Source: Cercis canadensis (lineage: Eukaryota; Streptophyta; Magnoliopsida; Fabales; Fabaceae). Taken from it: a stretch of DNA of 64,000 nucleotides. Made by a program: the position numbers and the translations under genes. The stretch spans positions 209,529 to 273,528 of the forward strand of contig QAOA01001566.1 in NCBI GenBank assembly GCA_003255065.1, written 5' to 3'. The notes under the pieces were generated by a model. It was not told the DNA's origin. It was given only the letters and a program-made list of their open reading frames with translations, and ran no database searches. Of the stretch, positions 11,188-23,700 are shown one piece after another (position 1 is the stretch's first letter; the number at the start of each line of letters is the position of its first letter).

Positions 11188-12843
11188 TTATGGGTAAGCA
11201 AATCTTTCAGGAACTTGGCATACTTGGGGATCTGCTTGATTGCTTTCGGAGAGGGGTATATTGATTTCCATCTTTCTCAAAGTATCCATGATCTCCTTGT
11301 CCAACTCATGCTCAACAATCTTCTTGGATTGTGTAACTCGATTAGGAAAAGGGAAGAAGAATGCTAAGGGCAGAGTTATCTGCCTAGTTTTGAAGGGAGG
11401 AATGCTACTATTTTGGGACAAATTTAAGTGTTGTAAGGTCTGAATCTTTTTTTGGGACTGTGGAAGGCTGACTGGGTTCTGGAACACTCAATTCCTTACT
11501 ACTGCGCAGGGTAATGACACTCATATTGCCTCTTGGATTAGTGACTATTTGGGAAGGAAATTTTTCAGAATCTGGTGATTTCAACTTAGTGATGGTAGTT
11601 GCAAGCTAGCCTATCTGTGTCTCTAAGCTCTGAATGCTAATCTCAGTCCTTTGTTGAAACTATATGTTATTGGTAACTATTTGTTTCACTAAGTCTTCAA
11701 ATGAAGGCTCAAGTTTTGCGCCTGATGGATTTGGCTGGAATGACTGTCTGTTTGGTTGAAATTGTTAGTTGCTTGGGCCTGCATTGTAGCTAGGTTATTG
11801 TGGCTAGAAGGTCTGCTGCTATTGGTACTGGTAGGTCTATCTAGAATTTCCACCATACCTCATATTAGGGTGATCCCTCCAACTAAGACTGTATGTAAGA
11901 GAATGGGGGTCATATCTGAGCTGCTGCGGCTGATAAGGTTGACCAAGAAAGACGTCAACCACTACTTCATTGTTATCTTAGAGAGTAGGGCACTGATCCA
12001 TTTGATGACTAACCAGGAAACAAATGCCACATAATTAGACAAGAATTGGAGCTTATGCCATGACCAATTGTCTAACCATGGATGTTAGTTCCTCTAAACG
12101 ATTCTCCATTCTCTGTTTGTCAACTATATGCACCTCGTTCACTCCCCTTGTTGGGGTAATCATCCGTGTGTCAAATTGTTGTGCATTAACTGCCATGTTG
12201 GCTATCAATTCCCTTGCAGTAGTAGGGGTCTTATCTAACAGGCACCTCTAGAAGCAACATCCACCATGCTCCTATCGATAGGAAGAAGTCCTTCATAGAA
12301 GTATCAGATGAGTAACTGATAATTGATTTGGTGATGCAGGCAGCTCTTACAGAGTTTCTTGAATCTCTCACAGTACTCATGTAGTGTCTCTCCATTGTTT
12401 TGCCTTATGTCACATATGTCTTTTCTTATGGCAGTAGTTGTTGAAACAAGACAAAATGTTTCAAGAAAGAACCTCTGCATTTTATTCTAACAGGTGATGA
12501 CGGCTGGCTGCAAGTAGTATAGTAAGTTATTTGTTGCTCCATCCAATGAGAAAGGGAAGACCCTCAACTTCATATGCTTCTCCATGATTCATTGCAATTT
12601 CGTAGTAGAACATACTATATGAAACTCTTTCAAGTGCTTGTGAGGATCTTCACTTGCAAGTCCATGAAACTTGGGAAGCAAGTATATTAATCCAGATTTT
12701 AACTCAAAGTTAGCAATCAAGTCAGGATATTGAATACACATAGGTTGATAATTGTCATTAGGGGCAACCAATTCCTTAAGAGTCCTAGCTCTAATAATAG
12801 AATTCATGTTATTGCCAGCCATATTAACAACAAGACCATCCAC
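11188..12843 (-). pseudogene. Athila-like gag remnant
   Basis: The start (12843-12589) reads ARTLKELVAPN, CIQYPDLIANFELKSGLIYL and KFHGLASEDPHKHLKEFH. This is the standard N-terminal signature of Athila-type Gag, the structural particle protein. Broken frames continue with FPFSLDGA, GETLHEYCERFKKLC and TARELIANMAVNAQQFDTR. The last part (11487-11188) is a Pro- and Ser-rich segment with ELDKEIMDTLRKMEINIPL, typical of the Gag-protease junction. Stops are frequent. The upstream PBS at 13384 and LTR at 13406 confirm its place in the element. Confidence 0.8.
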
Positions 12844-13383
12844 TAATGTTCTCCTAGACTTCCTCTGCAGGTTATAGAATGTTTATCAAATTCAAAATCT
12901 AATTCACATAATTCACTACAGAAGGACCTAGTCATGCACTAACAGAGCTCACAACATGCATTAAAAAAGAAACACACAAAATGCACTAAACAGAGGTAAA
13001 AACACAACAAAATAAGATTAGTTGAAGTATCTACACATTTTTAAAAAAATATGAGACCACAACAGAATGAAAGCTAAGACAAAATGCAACTCAAAAATCA
13101 TATAAAAAAATCTTCAAAAAAAAATGAAAAAGTGGTTAAAATAGTAGAATTTGGCTAAGATAGGGTGGTGCTCAGAGCGTCATGATCATTGGCCTATTTT
13201 CCTTCAACTGACCAATTTTTAGGTCAATCGAAGACAAAAAAATTTGTACTAAATTCTATGGCAAATTAGACTGAAATTATCTGTTATCGTCCAAAATCAC
13301 CAAAACAGAGTAAAAAAGAAAAAGGTAATGAGGGGTTATCAGTCAATTATACTCCTAACAAGATTAATCAAAACTAGAATAAT
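12844..13383 (-). mobile_element. 5' leader of the Athila-like element
   Basis: This is non-coding sequence between the primer-binding site and gag. No ORF is supported. A short region at about 13160-13260 contains several simple direct repeats. Confidence 0.5.
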
Positions 13384-13400
13384 TCCTGACAACAACACCA
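13384..13400 (-). other. Primer-binding site (tRNA-Asp type, worn)
   Basis: On the minus strand the sequence is tggtgttgttgtcagga, five bases inside the LTR end. It matches the Athila-type site tggcgccgttgccgggga with C-to-T and G-to-A changes at CpG positions. This supports both the family call and decay by methylated-cytosine deamination. Confidence 0.65.
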
Positions 13401-13405
13401 AAATT

Positions 13406-13994
13406 TGATGAGCTGCTGAGGTTAATCAAATTAGTCAATTTGTATCCAATTCATCTAGAATGCTTGCAGCATAAGGTAACACCGAGTCGAACTAAATGAT
13501 TATTTTAATTAAGGAATTAGATTAAGGAGTTTAACAAACAAGGGGGTTGTTTTTCAAAATTAATTAACAGAAAACAATTAAAAGATAGTAAACCGAATTA
13601 AGAAAGCAACTAATCCAAGCTCTAACTAATTCTAATTTTAATCCATCCTTGATTATAATAGATCCATTCAGTAATTAACCTAATTCTTAGCCTTAGAACA
13701 CATCAAAAAGTCTCTAAGTGATCTATGAATCTTCTATTGGATAAGCATCCAAAATTTGATTAATTAGGATTAAGCAAATTAAAGATCCACTAATCCAAAT
13801 TAACCTAAGTCCATAATCCAACCTAGGTTAAACAATCCGTCCAAAAGCTTAGAAACATTGTTTAATCTTTACAATCCTATTTTATCATAAGAAATTAAGT
13901 AATTATCATATGAATATTCAAATTCAAATTAAGCAACCAAAATCAGAATTAAGCAAAGGAAAGAAAGATGTTGATTAATCACTGAATAAATGAC
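13406..13994 (-). mobile_element. Athila-like 5' LTR, shortened
   Basis: The first 589 bases (tgatgagctgctgaggttaa onward) match 4979-5560 in the complete LTR. Similarity ends after tcactgaataaatga. The remaining roughly 790 bp of LTR, including its outer terminus, are missing, so this LTR has lost its promoter-bearing outer part. The sequence agtaa at 14002-14006, identical to the five bases before the other LTR, could be the second target-duplication copy if the loss was internal. Confidence 0.7.
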
Positions 13995-14949
13995 AATTAA
14001 AAGTAAAATCTCAAAATTAATAAGAATTTTTTGAAGTTTTCCTCAACAGCTTTACTTCTAAACAGAGGAGCAAAAGAACTTACAAATTGAGGGTTTTTAA
14101 CCCTTGGAGTAAATGTAGCCTTTCTAGCCTCTATCTTGAATTATTTGTGCTTTTCAGAGGGAATTGGTTGAGGCTCTTTCTCATGAGTAGGCTCAAGAAC
14201 TAGTTTCGATTCTTGTTCTTGATCTGACTCAATTTTAGTTTCAAAGGAAGAAGTAGGTTTTGGAACAAAGGCAAGTTCAAATTATTCTAAAATGGATATT
14301 GGTTCTTCATGGGAAGGGCACACATGCCTTGCCTTTAGACTTAGCCATCAGTCTTTGACTTACTCTTCTATTCATAAACTTAAGTAGTTCCACCTTGTTA
14401 CACAATGTGAAAGTTAAACAAAGAAAATTGCAAACACAAGAACAGAGAGAACATGCAAGGCGAATAAAAAATACAGGAAATAAGGGAAATGTGAAGATAA
14501 AAAAAATTAGGACAAAATTCAAATGAGGAAGAAGGGAAGAGAAAGAATGAAAATGGTACGTTTGTGAATGGCGTTTAAGTGAAATGTGCATTTTAGCTAA
14601 AGGATAGAAAACACAGGCCAAAAAATTCAAGCCTAGTACAATTTAATGACAAACCAACCTAATAGAAATGAAATAAATCTCTTAAAGAAATAACCCAATA
14701 GATATAAGCCCAAACAATAACCAGATCCTTTTGAAATAAAAGGCACAACAAGATTACAATCATTTTTTAAAAAATTGATAACCTGAAAATGGAATATTTC
14801 ACAGTTTCTAAATTGGTTTTGGGCAGAAATAATTTTACCAAATTTCAAGAAGAATACCAAGTGAAATTGAATATTAACCAGTCTTTTCTTAACAAACAAA
14901 GAAAGAAAAATAATATGCATATGAACAAACAAAATGTGAACAACTATAT
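13995..14949 (-). mobile_element. Copia 3' internal region, piece B
   Basis: Read on the minus strand, this follows the copia RNase H remnant. It contains open stretches at 14932-14633 and 14630-14307 and a worn frame with KIESDQEQESKLVLEPTHEK and TFTPRVKNPQFVSSFAPLF at about 14250-14060. The position corresponds to the env-like ORF region of SIRE-like elements, but I cannot confirm the protein's identity. The region continues at 4978 after the inserted gypsy element. Confidence 0.5.
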
Positions 14950-15582
14950 CTGATCAAGACAAGTTTATCATGCATGTATAAGAAAATGGAATATATCTTT
15001 AGCTAAAGGTTTAATAAAGATGTCAGCAATTTGATCATCATTACTAATAAAAGATAATTCTATATCACCCTTAATGACATGATCCCTAAGAAAATGATGT
15101 TTGATGTCTATATGCTTGGTCCTGGAATATTGAACTAGATTTCTTGAAATATTGATAACACTAGTATTAACATACAACAAAGAAATTGTCTAAAAAAAAA
15201 TATCATGGTCAGCAAATTGTTGTTTCATCCAAAGCACTTATAAACAACAAAGTCCAACTGTCATGTATTCAACCTTAGTTGTGGATTGAGCTGTTGCATT
15301 TTGTTGTTGAGCTTCTTCTTGAATTGGTTCTGGTAGAACTGGTTTTGACGGAACTGGTTCTGGTGCAAGCTCCTTGCTGCTTTCTACTCTAACAGGCATT
15401 TTAATGCTTTCTTGCACTAAATCTATTCCTACTATTCTATCTCTACTATTATAACCAAAAGTAACTGCTCCTAAGTCCTCCAAATTAATTGAAACAAACT
15501 TTGAGTAGTCTTCAGTCATGTGCCTAGAGCAGCCACTGTCTAGATACCAATAGTCACTTTTGGTTTGATACCAGACCTGCAA
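14950..15582 (-). pseudogene. Internally deleted SIRE-like copia pol remnant
   Basis: One frame runs from 15582 to about 14960. It starts with the protease-region signature WYLDSGCSRHMTEDYSKF and FGYNSRDRIVGI. It then jumps to a Pro/Glu-rich linker (SSKELAPEPVPSKPVLPEPI) normally found between integrase and RT, and goes straight into the end of RNase H (STTKVEYMTVG, LWMKQQFADHDI, YSRTKHIDIKHHFLRDHV, DIELSFISNDDQIADIFIKP). Integrase and RT are gone, yet the joined pieces share a frame apart from two late stops. It may be a deletion derivative rather than random decay. Pol order fits the minus-strand LTR at 3140-4275. Confidence 0.75.
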
Positions 15583-15925
15583 GAAAATCCTAAACCTTCA
15601 GTGCATTCTCCACTACTTGCTTCAATTCTCTAACAGTTGCATGCATTGGATGCATTGCCTCTTTGAGTGAAAAGGAGAAGGGCTTTATATAAATACCTTT
15701 GATGGATTTGAGCCATGTTCGTCGCCTTAGGCTTACCAATTATTTCAGCGCTAAGGTTTGATGGAATGGAATCGACCTACAGGTAGTAGACTTGGCGATT
15801 CGACTAGACCGACCCAAAGAGGAACGTGCACATGAGGGCACCACCAGATGTTGTTGCTTTCTTCTAGTTGGAAAGAGTACTGGAAGAATCCTCCCCCGTC
15901 TAAAGACCTTATACCATAAAATCTT
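15583..15925. other. Junction segment between copia and the duplicated array
   Basis: Bases 15594-15625 (ccttcagtgcattctccact onward) recur at about 27916 and 30498, directly before telomere-like blocks. They mark the worn left edge of the tandem unit. The following 300 bp (15626-15925) are absent from the other two junctions and have no recognisable gene. They are an insertion or a junction filler. Confidence 0.5.
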
Positions 15926-18590
15926 ATACACTAAACCCTAAACCCTAGGCCCTTAACCTATACACTAGATGTTGAACCTTAATCTAAAACCTTAAAGCCT
16001 TAACTCTAAATTGTAAACTTTGCACACTAAACCTTAAAACCTACACCCTAAACCTTATCTTTAAACCCTAAATAGTAAATCCTCAACATTAAGCCTTAAA
16101 CTCTAAACCCTTAATCTTAAATCCTAAACCCTAAATCATTAACCATAAACTATAAATGTTTTCTCTAGACAACATAAACCCTAAATCATAGATTCTAAAA
16201 CTTAAACCCTAGACAGTGAACTTTAAATCATAAAGCCCTAACCATAAACTGTTAACCTTAATCTTTTAATTCTAAACCCCTAACTCCTTAAATCCTAGGC
16301 CTTTACGCCTAGACCTTAAACCTTAAATAATAGACTCTTAACCCTAAACCCTAGATAGTAAACCTAAAAAGCCTAAACCTTAATCAAAATCCTTAACCCT
16401 AGATCTTAAATCCTAGGCCTTAAATCCTAAAGTCCCTAAACCTTTAACCTTAGGCCCAAAACCCTAGAAACTAAACTCAACCCTAAACCCTAGCCTTTTC
16501 ACCCTAAACCCAAAATTGTACACTCTAAATCCTAAACCCTTGGCCCTTAACCTTACACATTAAACTCTACACCCTAGACCCTTAAATCCTAAACCCTTTA
16601 CTCATAACACTAAACCCTTAACTTAAACCTTACATTATTAACCTTAATCATTAAACCCTAGACCTTAGAACCTTAACCTCAAGCCCTAAACCCTAAACCT
16701 TTTACCTGTAACTTTAAACCTAGACCTTTACCCTAAACCCTCAACGCTTAACCTTAATCCTTAAACCCACTAGCTTAAACCCTAAACTCTAAATCCTTAA
16801 CCTTAAACTTTTGATCCTTAACCCTAAACTTATGCCTTAAACCATAAACCATTGACCATTAACATGAGACCCTAGACCATTAACACTGAACATGAAACCT
16901 TAAACTATAAACCCTAGATGCTTAATCTTAAACCTTAAACTTTACATCCTTAATTCTAAACCCTAAATCATACGTCTTAGACATTAAATCTTAAAATCTA
17001 GACACTAAACCCTAACTCCTAAATTGTAAGGTCTTAATCCTAATTCGTAAACCCTAGACAATAAACTCACCCTAGACCATAACTAAAATCCCTTAACCTA
17101 AACCCTAGGCTCAGAACCCTATACCTTAAACAATAAATCATAGACTGCTAACCTTAAATCATAAACCTTAAACTCGACCTTAAACCTTAGACCTTTAATC
17201 TTATGCCTATAACCCTAAACCTAAAACCATAAACACTTAGCACTAGACTCTATTCCTTAAACCCTACACCATTAACCTCATTTCTAGATGCTTAACCTTA
17301 AACCATTGAGCCTTAACACAAAATCTTAACCATAAATCCTAAACCCTGGAGCCTTAATCCTTAACCTTAAACCTTTAAACCACAAGCCCTAAATGCTTGA
17401 CCCTAATCTCAACCTTAAACTCTTAGCTTTAACAGTAAACTATAAACCCTAGACACTAAATTCTAAGCCCTAAACTTTAAACCCCATATCCTTAATACTA
17501 AAACCTAAACCCTTAACCTTAAACCTTTAATCCTAGACATTTCACCTCAATTTAAGATGCTTAACCTTAGCTCTTAACCCTAAACCCTTGACCTTTAATA
17601 CTAGAGCCTTAACTCTGAAACCTAAACTATAAACCCTAAATACTAAACTCACCCTAAACCCTAAACTTAAACCATAAATCTTAAATGTTGGACCTTAATC
17701 CCTAAACCCTAGATCTTTAATAGTAAATTGAAAACCTTAGACACTAAACCCAATTCCTTAAACCCTAAACCCATAACACTAAACCTAAAACTAACACTAA
17801 ACTGAAAACCCTTAACTTTTAAACTTATCCTTAACCTAAACAATAGATGTTTAACCATAAACCTTAGCCCCTATACCTGACCTAAAACTTGTAACCCTTA
17901 ACCCTAAATACTAAACCTTAAACCTTAGACCTTAAAACATTCATCCTCAACTAAAAACCCTACACTCTTAACCTAAACTTTAGTTGCTTAACCCAAATAC
18001 CTAAACCCTTAACCATAGTCACTAAACCATAAACCTTAGACCCTTAACCTTTAACTTTAAACCCAAGACCCTTAACCCAAACCCTAATCCTTTAACCTTA
18101 AACATTATAGTCTTAACCTTAAACCATAAAGTATAGATGCTTAACCTTAATTCCTAAATTTTAATCCCTAAACCGATGACCTTAAACCTTACGCTTAGAA
18201 CCCTAAATTGTTAACTTTAAATCCTAAACCCTTGACTTAGGTCCTTAAACCCTTAACTCAACCTAGACCCTAAATCATATTCATTAAACCATAAACCCTA
18301 GGCTGTAAACTAAACCTTAGGCTCTAAACTTTAAAACCTAGACCTTTATCACTAAACACAAAACACGAAACCTTAAACTCTTGACCCTTAACACTAAAAC
18401 CCTATATTCTAAACTTGAAACCCAAAATCCTTAACCAAACACAAGATGCTTAACCTTAAACACTGCCCTATACCCTAAACTCATAATACTTAACCAAAAA
18501 TACTAAACCCTAAACCTTAAACCCTTCAAAACTTTAGACTTTAGACTCTTAACTTAAAACTTAGATCCTTAACCCAATTCCCTAAACCTT
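15926..18590. repeat. Degenerate telomere-like repeat block T1
   Basis: About 2.7 kb consists almost only of 6-9 base words related to CCCTAAA (ccctaaa, ccttaaa, cttaacc, cataaac, ccctaga). The exact plant telomere heptamer appears often but never as a long perfect array. It is an interstitial telomere-like block. It aligns with 30537-33245, with indels (for example about 180 bp at 31070-31250 are missing here). It ends abruptly at the LTR start TGTTGATACC. Confidence 0.85.
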
Positions 18591-20325
18591 TGTTGATACC
18601 CAAATTTGCACTAACTTCATACAAATTTTTTTTCCTATGGTTAGTTTGAACTAGCTTCATAATTTTATCTTTGTACATTGGTCTTTTGGCTTTTTTGAAG
18701 GCCCAATTCAAATATCCCAAATACTACAAAATAAAAATGGAAAGAACAAACACAAAGTAAAATAATTGTTATTGAATATTTTTTATTTCTTAAAATAAAA
18801 GATCTCGCCAAACTTCATTAGAAAGAGATTAAAGGAATTAAATGAAATAGTGTGCAACACAAGCAACCTTTTTGGCAACATAGCCCTAATGCTGCTGCTC
18901 AGTTGGGTGATGCCACCACTTTGTTGACCGGCCACCATTGCCTCATTGGCTACACAACCTACAAAGGGTAGAAGAATAGCTTAGCATCTATAAGAAATTG
19001 ACCATGAGCTCCAGTTATAAAAAGGGCCTCCTAAGTAGAACAAACACAAATAGAGAGGACATAAATTCTAAAAAAAAGAGAAGAGAAATGCATAGAGAGA
19101 AAATACACAAATAGGAGAAACTTTGAAAGTTGAGAGAACGAAGACAAGAATTTTGAGGAACTTGAGAGAACTTTAGGTAAAATAACTATCCCTTGCCCAT
19201 CTTTTTTTTTTTTTGTTGCTAAACTCTCATTTTGTTGCACTATACACAACACACATGCACTACAAAGCACACACATCATATCAACTTTTTTTTTTTTTCA
19301 CAATTTGTGCATCCTATTATCACTCTTGTTCCCATTCTTTCAGACAAGCAAAAGAAAAACCCAAAATTGATCTAAACCAGGGACACTAATAGAAGGAGAG
19401 CTAATTGTTTTGGCTAGCCAAAAACCCAATCTACGACAAAGTGGCTTTGCCGATTGCAGCAATTCCACCTAGCTCATCCATAAACACCTAATTTCTAAAG
19501 AAAGAGAAATTTTTAGAAAGAGAAAGAAGGAGATAGAGAGAGAAATCAAGCCAAATCCTTCAATTGATCAAGAAACTAAAGATGAGGAATTGAAAAAGGA
19601 GAGCCACGATCTTCATCTCCCTCCTTTATTCCTCTATGCTTCTCCTTCACAATAAGCTTCTCCCTTTTTGTTTATCAATTCACTTAAATATTTTTTTTTT
19701 AGTTTTGTTATTTATTTGGGTTTGTTATTTCAAATCTCGTTTGGGCTTCATTTGTTTGGGCTTGGTTTCATTAAATTTTATTATTCAACTGGGTCAAAAT
19801 AGGATCGAGCTCTAATATTGTTTTATTTGTTTATTGGGCTGAGCTTGTGGTTGATTAAATCTTTTGGGACTAAATAAGTTGTTTTCTTATTTTTTTTATT
19901 TTATATTTGTACCAATCCACCAAGACCTTTTTTCCTTGTAATTTCCTTATGTTGCTACATTAGCCTATTAGGCTGGACTTTTTTGGGTTAGGTCATTTCT
20001 ATTTTAGCACATTATTGCATTTAGCTCTATGCTTTAATATTTTCCTTAGTCTTTTTTTCATAAATAAAATCAAAACTTTCTCGATAGACTAAGTTAAGGA
20101 ATAATTATGTTAAGAGACAATTTCGTAGTTATGACAGAAGTATTGGTGTGATCAATGAAATTTGATATTATTGGTTACATTGCATTTTATCTCATTATAT
20201 TTTATCATTATTTTTACTCATGCTAGAATACCTTTACACGTAATCAAACTCTAAAAACGTTTTTTTTTTTCTTTTTTTAGGTGTCCAACCTCACTATTCC
20301 ATTTGTTTAAAAATGAAATAAAACA
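18591..20325 (+). mobile_element. Tat-type Ty3/gypsy LTR, copy 1
   Basis: The segment starts TGTTGATACCCAAATTTGC. It has a plausible promoter core (tataaaaagggcctcc, 19016) and ends with the Tat-type 3' LTR signature cacgtaatcaaactctaaaa followed by aggtgtcc and aaataaaaca. A primer-binding site follows directly. It matches 33246-35213 except that about 300 bp corresponding to 34810-35125 are missing. The open frame at 19031-19279 (minus) is antisense in the LTR and is not a gene. Confidence 0.65.
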
Positions 20326-20330
20326 ATTAA

Positions 20331-20348
20331 TGGTGACACCATTCTCTT
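20331..20348 (+). other. Primer-binding site of the Tat-type element, copy 1
   Basis: The sequence tggtgacaccattctctt lies six bases after the LTR end. It resembles the Tat/Ogre-type site tggcgactccactgggga with changes. Confidence 0.5.
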
Positions 20349-20421
20349 ACATTTTGCAGATATCATATTATGCACCTTATCTTTTTTTATCTACATCGCG
20401 CTCCAAAAGAGACATTGCAAC

Positions 20422-20725
20422 AACCTTAAACCCTAAACTATAGTCATTAAAACCCTTGACCTTTAACCCTCCCTTAACACTAACCTTACACTACACCCTC
20501 AACCCTTCATCGTAAATCATAAACCCAAGACTCAACCTAAGCCTTAGATGCTTAACCCAAATTTTTAAACCTTAAACTATAGTCACTAAACAGTAAACCC
20601 TAAATCCTAACTTTTAATTCTAAACTCAAGATGTTTAACCCTTATCCCTAAACTTTAGAGCCTTAATCCTCAACTCTAAACACTTGACCCTAAACAATAT
20701 ACTCTAAATGCTTGACCTTAATTGT
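20422..20725. repeat. Short telomere-like block t1
   Basis: About 300 bp of the same degenerate CCCTAAA-family words (ccttaaaccctaaactatag, cttaacccaaattt). It sits just inside the Tat-type element and recurs at 35305-35625. Confidence 0.75.
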
Positions 20726-23700
20726 CATTTTTTCATCAATGGTGGCCCGTCCATGCCCAATCAATGCCAATGGGCAAACCTTTGATATGCCTCTAGCTTT
20801 ATATTCCACCCATCTTCCCCAATCCATGAAAGCCCACCTATCCTAGTCCTAGCATTCTTTTTCAACTCAAGTCTTAAGTTTAGCAACATTCATTGTTGAC
20901 GAACACCTACGCTAATAAGACAAAGAAGTGGGGAGTCTACCTTTTCATAAAATGAAAAGCTCTTAGTCCTTGAATGAATCAGTAACAACGAATTAGTGGA
21001 ATGAGGGATCAAGAAATAGATAGGGAGGGGAATGGCCTATCAATTATTGGTGAACCTTCGCTTGTTGTAGCTGAGAATGGCTTTTCGTTCATCACTATCA
21101 ACAGACCCATATGAATCACTATATCCAGTCAACTGAAAATTTCACCTTAGTAGCACAAAGCTAGTTTTTTAGTTTCGTTTGATATTAAAATTTCCTCTTT
21201 ACTGTAGCTCAATGAGCACTTTCTGGATGACTTTGATATTAGCTAACCATCCCAACTGTGAAGCACATGTCAGGTCGAGGTCATAATATGGCATACATCA
21301 GACCAAACTACCAATTGCGCTTGCTATACCTCCTACATCTTTTCCCATTTACGTACAATTCATTATACCTCTGGTACATCCCCAGGAATACCTAGACACA
21401 TGGGGCATGAGCTAATCTTACTAGATGGAATGGAAAGCTTGGGAAAAGCATAGGACGTGTAAACTCAGCTATCACCTTCCTCCTACATGCGAAGTTGAGG
21501 TGGGAGAAAAAATGTAACTCCCTGGTGTCATGTTACTTTTTTCCTCCATGACACTCCTAAATCGATCGTTATTGTTGTTGTTGTTTTTTTTTTTTTTTGT
21601 TTGTCTTCAATTGTTATAGAACGGCTTTATATTAAGTATAGTTGGTAGGATGAAATGGAATGAAGCCTTAGTGGATATAGCAAATGTGTTGGGAATATGG
21701 CTCATGATTGTAGGTTTGGACGCCTAGCATGAAACAACATTTTCTAGCAATGGCACTATACCTTAGTATAGTATCTATCTAACTTCTAGTCTATATAAAA
21801 CGTAGTTAGTAAAGGTAAGTTTGTTTGGCGTTCCCTCATATAAAGAGCGACTTTGGCATCGGCCTCTCTCTTGTTAGGTAATTACCGAGGCGAAAAAGCT
21901 CTCACGAAAGTAAGTTTCCCTGCCATCTTAGTGGGACTAGTCTAATAAACTTTCACTTCAACTTCCTTAGCACAAGCACTAAGTAAGCTTCACATCCTCT
22001 CCCTTACTCTAAAAAGTAAGCAAGTAAACTACCAAAACTATATATATATTTTTTTGTGGTAACGCCCTTCTAGAATTGCATTTAACGTCCCTTTATGACT
22101 TTCTTGATCAACGCCTCAGGTAGGTAACAGGCTGTGTGACATTACTACCATGGCTATCATTGTCCCAAGCCCAAAGAAGGAAAAGATCAAACTAAAGCGA
22201 GGTTTGATGTAATTGAACTCGACTATAAAAAAAGTAGTAAAAGGCCATACATAGTGATAGGGGATGGGGTCAACCTCATTCATGACCCATGGCCCCAGTG
22301 TGTCACTTGGTTAACGTTTCTAGAACAAATTAAGTAGGTAGGGTTGGTTTGTCAATAAGTAAACATGGAAATTAGCTATAGTTGAGGCGTTTTTCGAATG
22401 GACGGTATGGAAATTTTTTATATGGTTAACCATTTTTTTAACTAAAAAGGCAATCATTCAAAACCTGTTAGCTCTAAAATCGATGGAAGTTATGCATGCC
22501 GATCACCTCGAAGTGCCATCTCCGTTCACTTTTTGAAAATGAAATAAATCTATTACAGTGTTTTTTTGTCTCACAATCTAGAAATATATGTGGAGATGGA
22601 TACTGAAACCCTTCGAGGATTGGTGGAGGAGATAAAGGAAAACCCTAATCCCCCCAAATCACTCATTAGGGAACACCTGTAAAATAAGTCTACTGCTTTC
22701 TTTCATAACATAACCGGTAATAATGGCTGGCATAGAAGTCTCTCGCATGCAAGGAGATGAGTCTATTGCTGGATGTCATGGTTCTAGGGTGCCATGATCC
22801 TTCTCTCTAGAACAATTGAGGGCATTGCTTTCCTTCAACTTTCGGAGGTAAGGGCTACATTAATCATCACTTAGTGGGCTATTTATTGCCACCAATAGCG
22901 CTTTACTTGCATGCAAGATGATATGCCATGTAGAGCTAAAGTGCCCAAGTGAAGGAGATGCATTTCTGGTACAGGTAGTATTGGACAAGCTCTCAGGGAA
23001 TAATCTTTATCTTATTTATTCCTTTTTTTCCATGATGACTAGGAATGGGTAGATAAAAAATTTCACTTTGAATTCTGGTCCTTAATATCTTGCTTCTTAT
23101 GGTGTTTCACGATAGTATTGGAAATGAATAGAGAAGTAGTAGAATGTGAATAACCACATATTGGATCACTCCAGTGCGGCATAGAGTCGTTGACACCAAG
23201 TCGGCTCGTATGCCACTAGCTATGTGTTGCTTCCCGATAAGGTGGAGGTTCTGCAGCACATCATGAGCACCGAGCTAAAGGGCAGTTGAGCAACTCAAGC
23301 AAACCGCCTTACCTTTCTACAACATAAGGACAATAGGGATAAGGTTGTAAAAGTGGCCTCGTTATCCACACCTTTGATAAGATGAATGTAAGATTGACCA
23401 ACCCGAGTTTTCATGAGCATTGGTAGGTCCTAGAGTACCTATCAATGCTAGTGGATACCTCGAGGTGATCATCACCACCTGTACCTCACATCTTGACATA
23501 GTGTAACCTAACCACAGTGGGAAGGATGGCACTACTAGCAAACACTATTTGGCACAAAGCATGGTAGCCTAGCACTAGAAGAGCGCTATATAGGTAGGAA
23601 AAAGAGCCTGGACAATGGAAATGCCATAGGAGGCCAAGTCATTTGACGAAAATGGAAGGCCTGAGGAAGTAAAGGGGAAGTGCATTAATTCTTGGAAAAA

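Noticed and set aside
15926-18590. True chromosome-end telomere
   Set aside because: The repeats are heavily degenerate, and kilobases of other sequence lie on both sides, so the block is interstitial.
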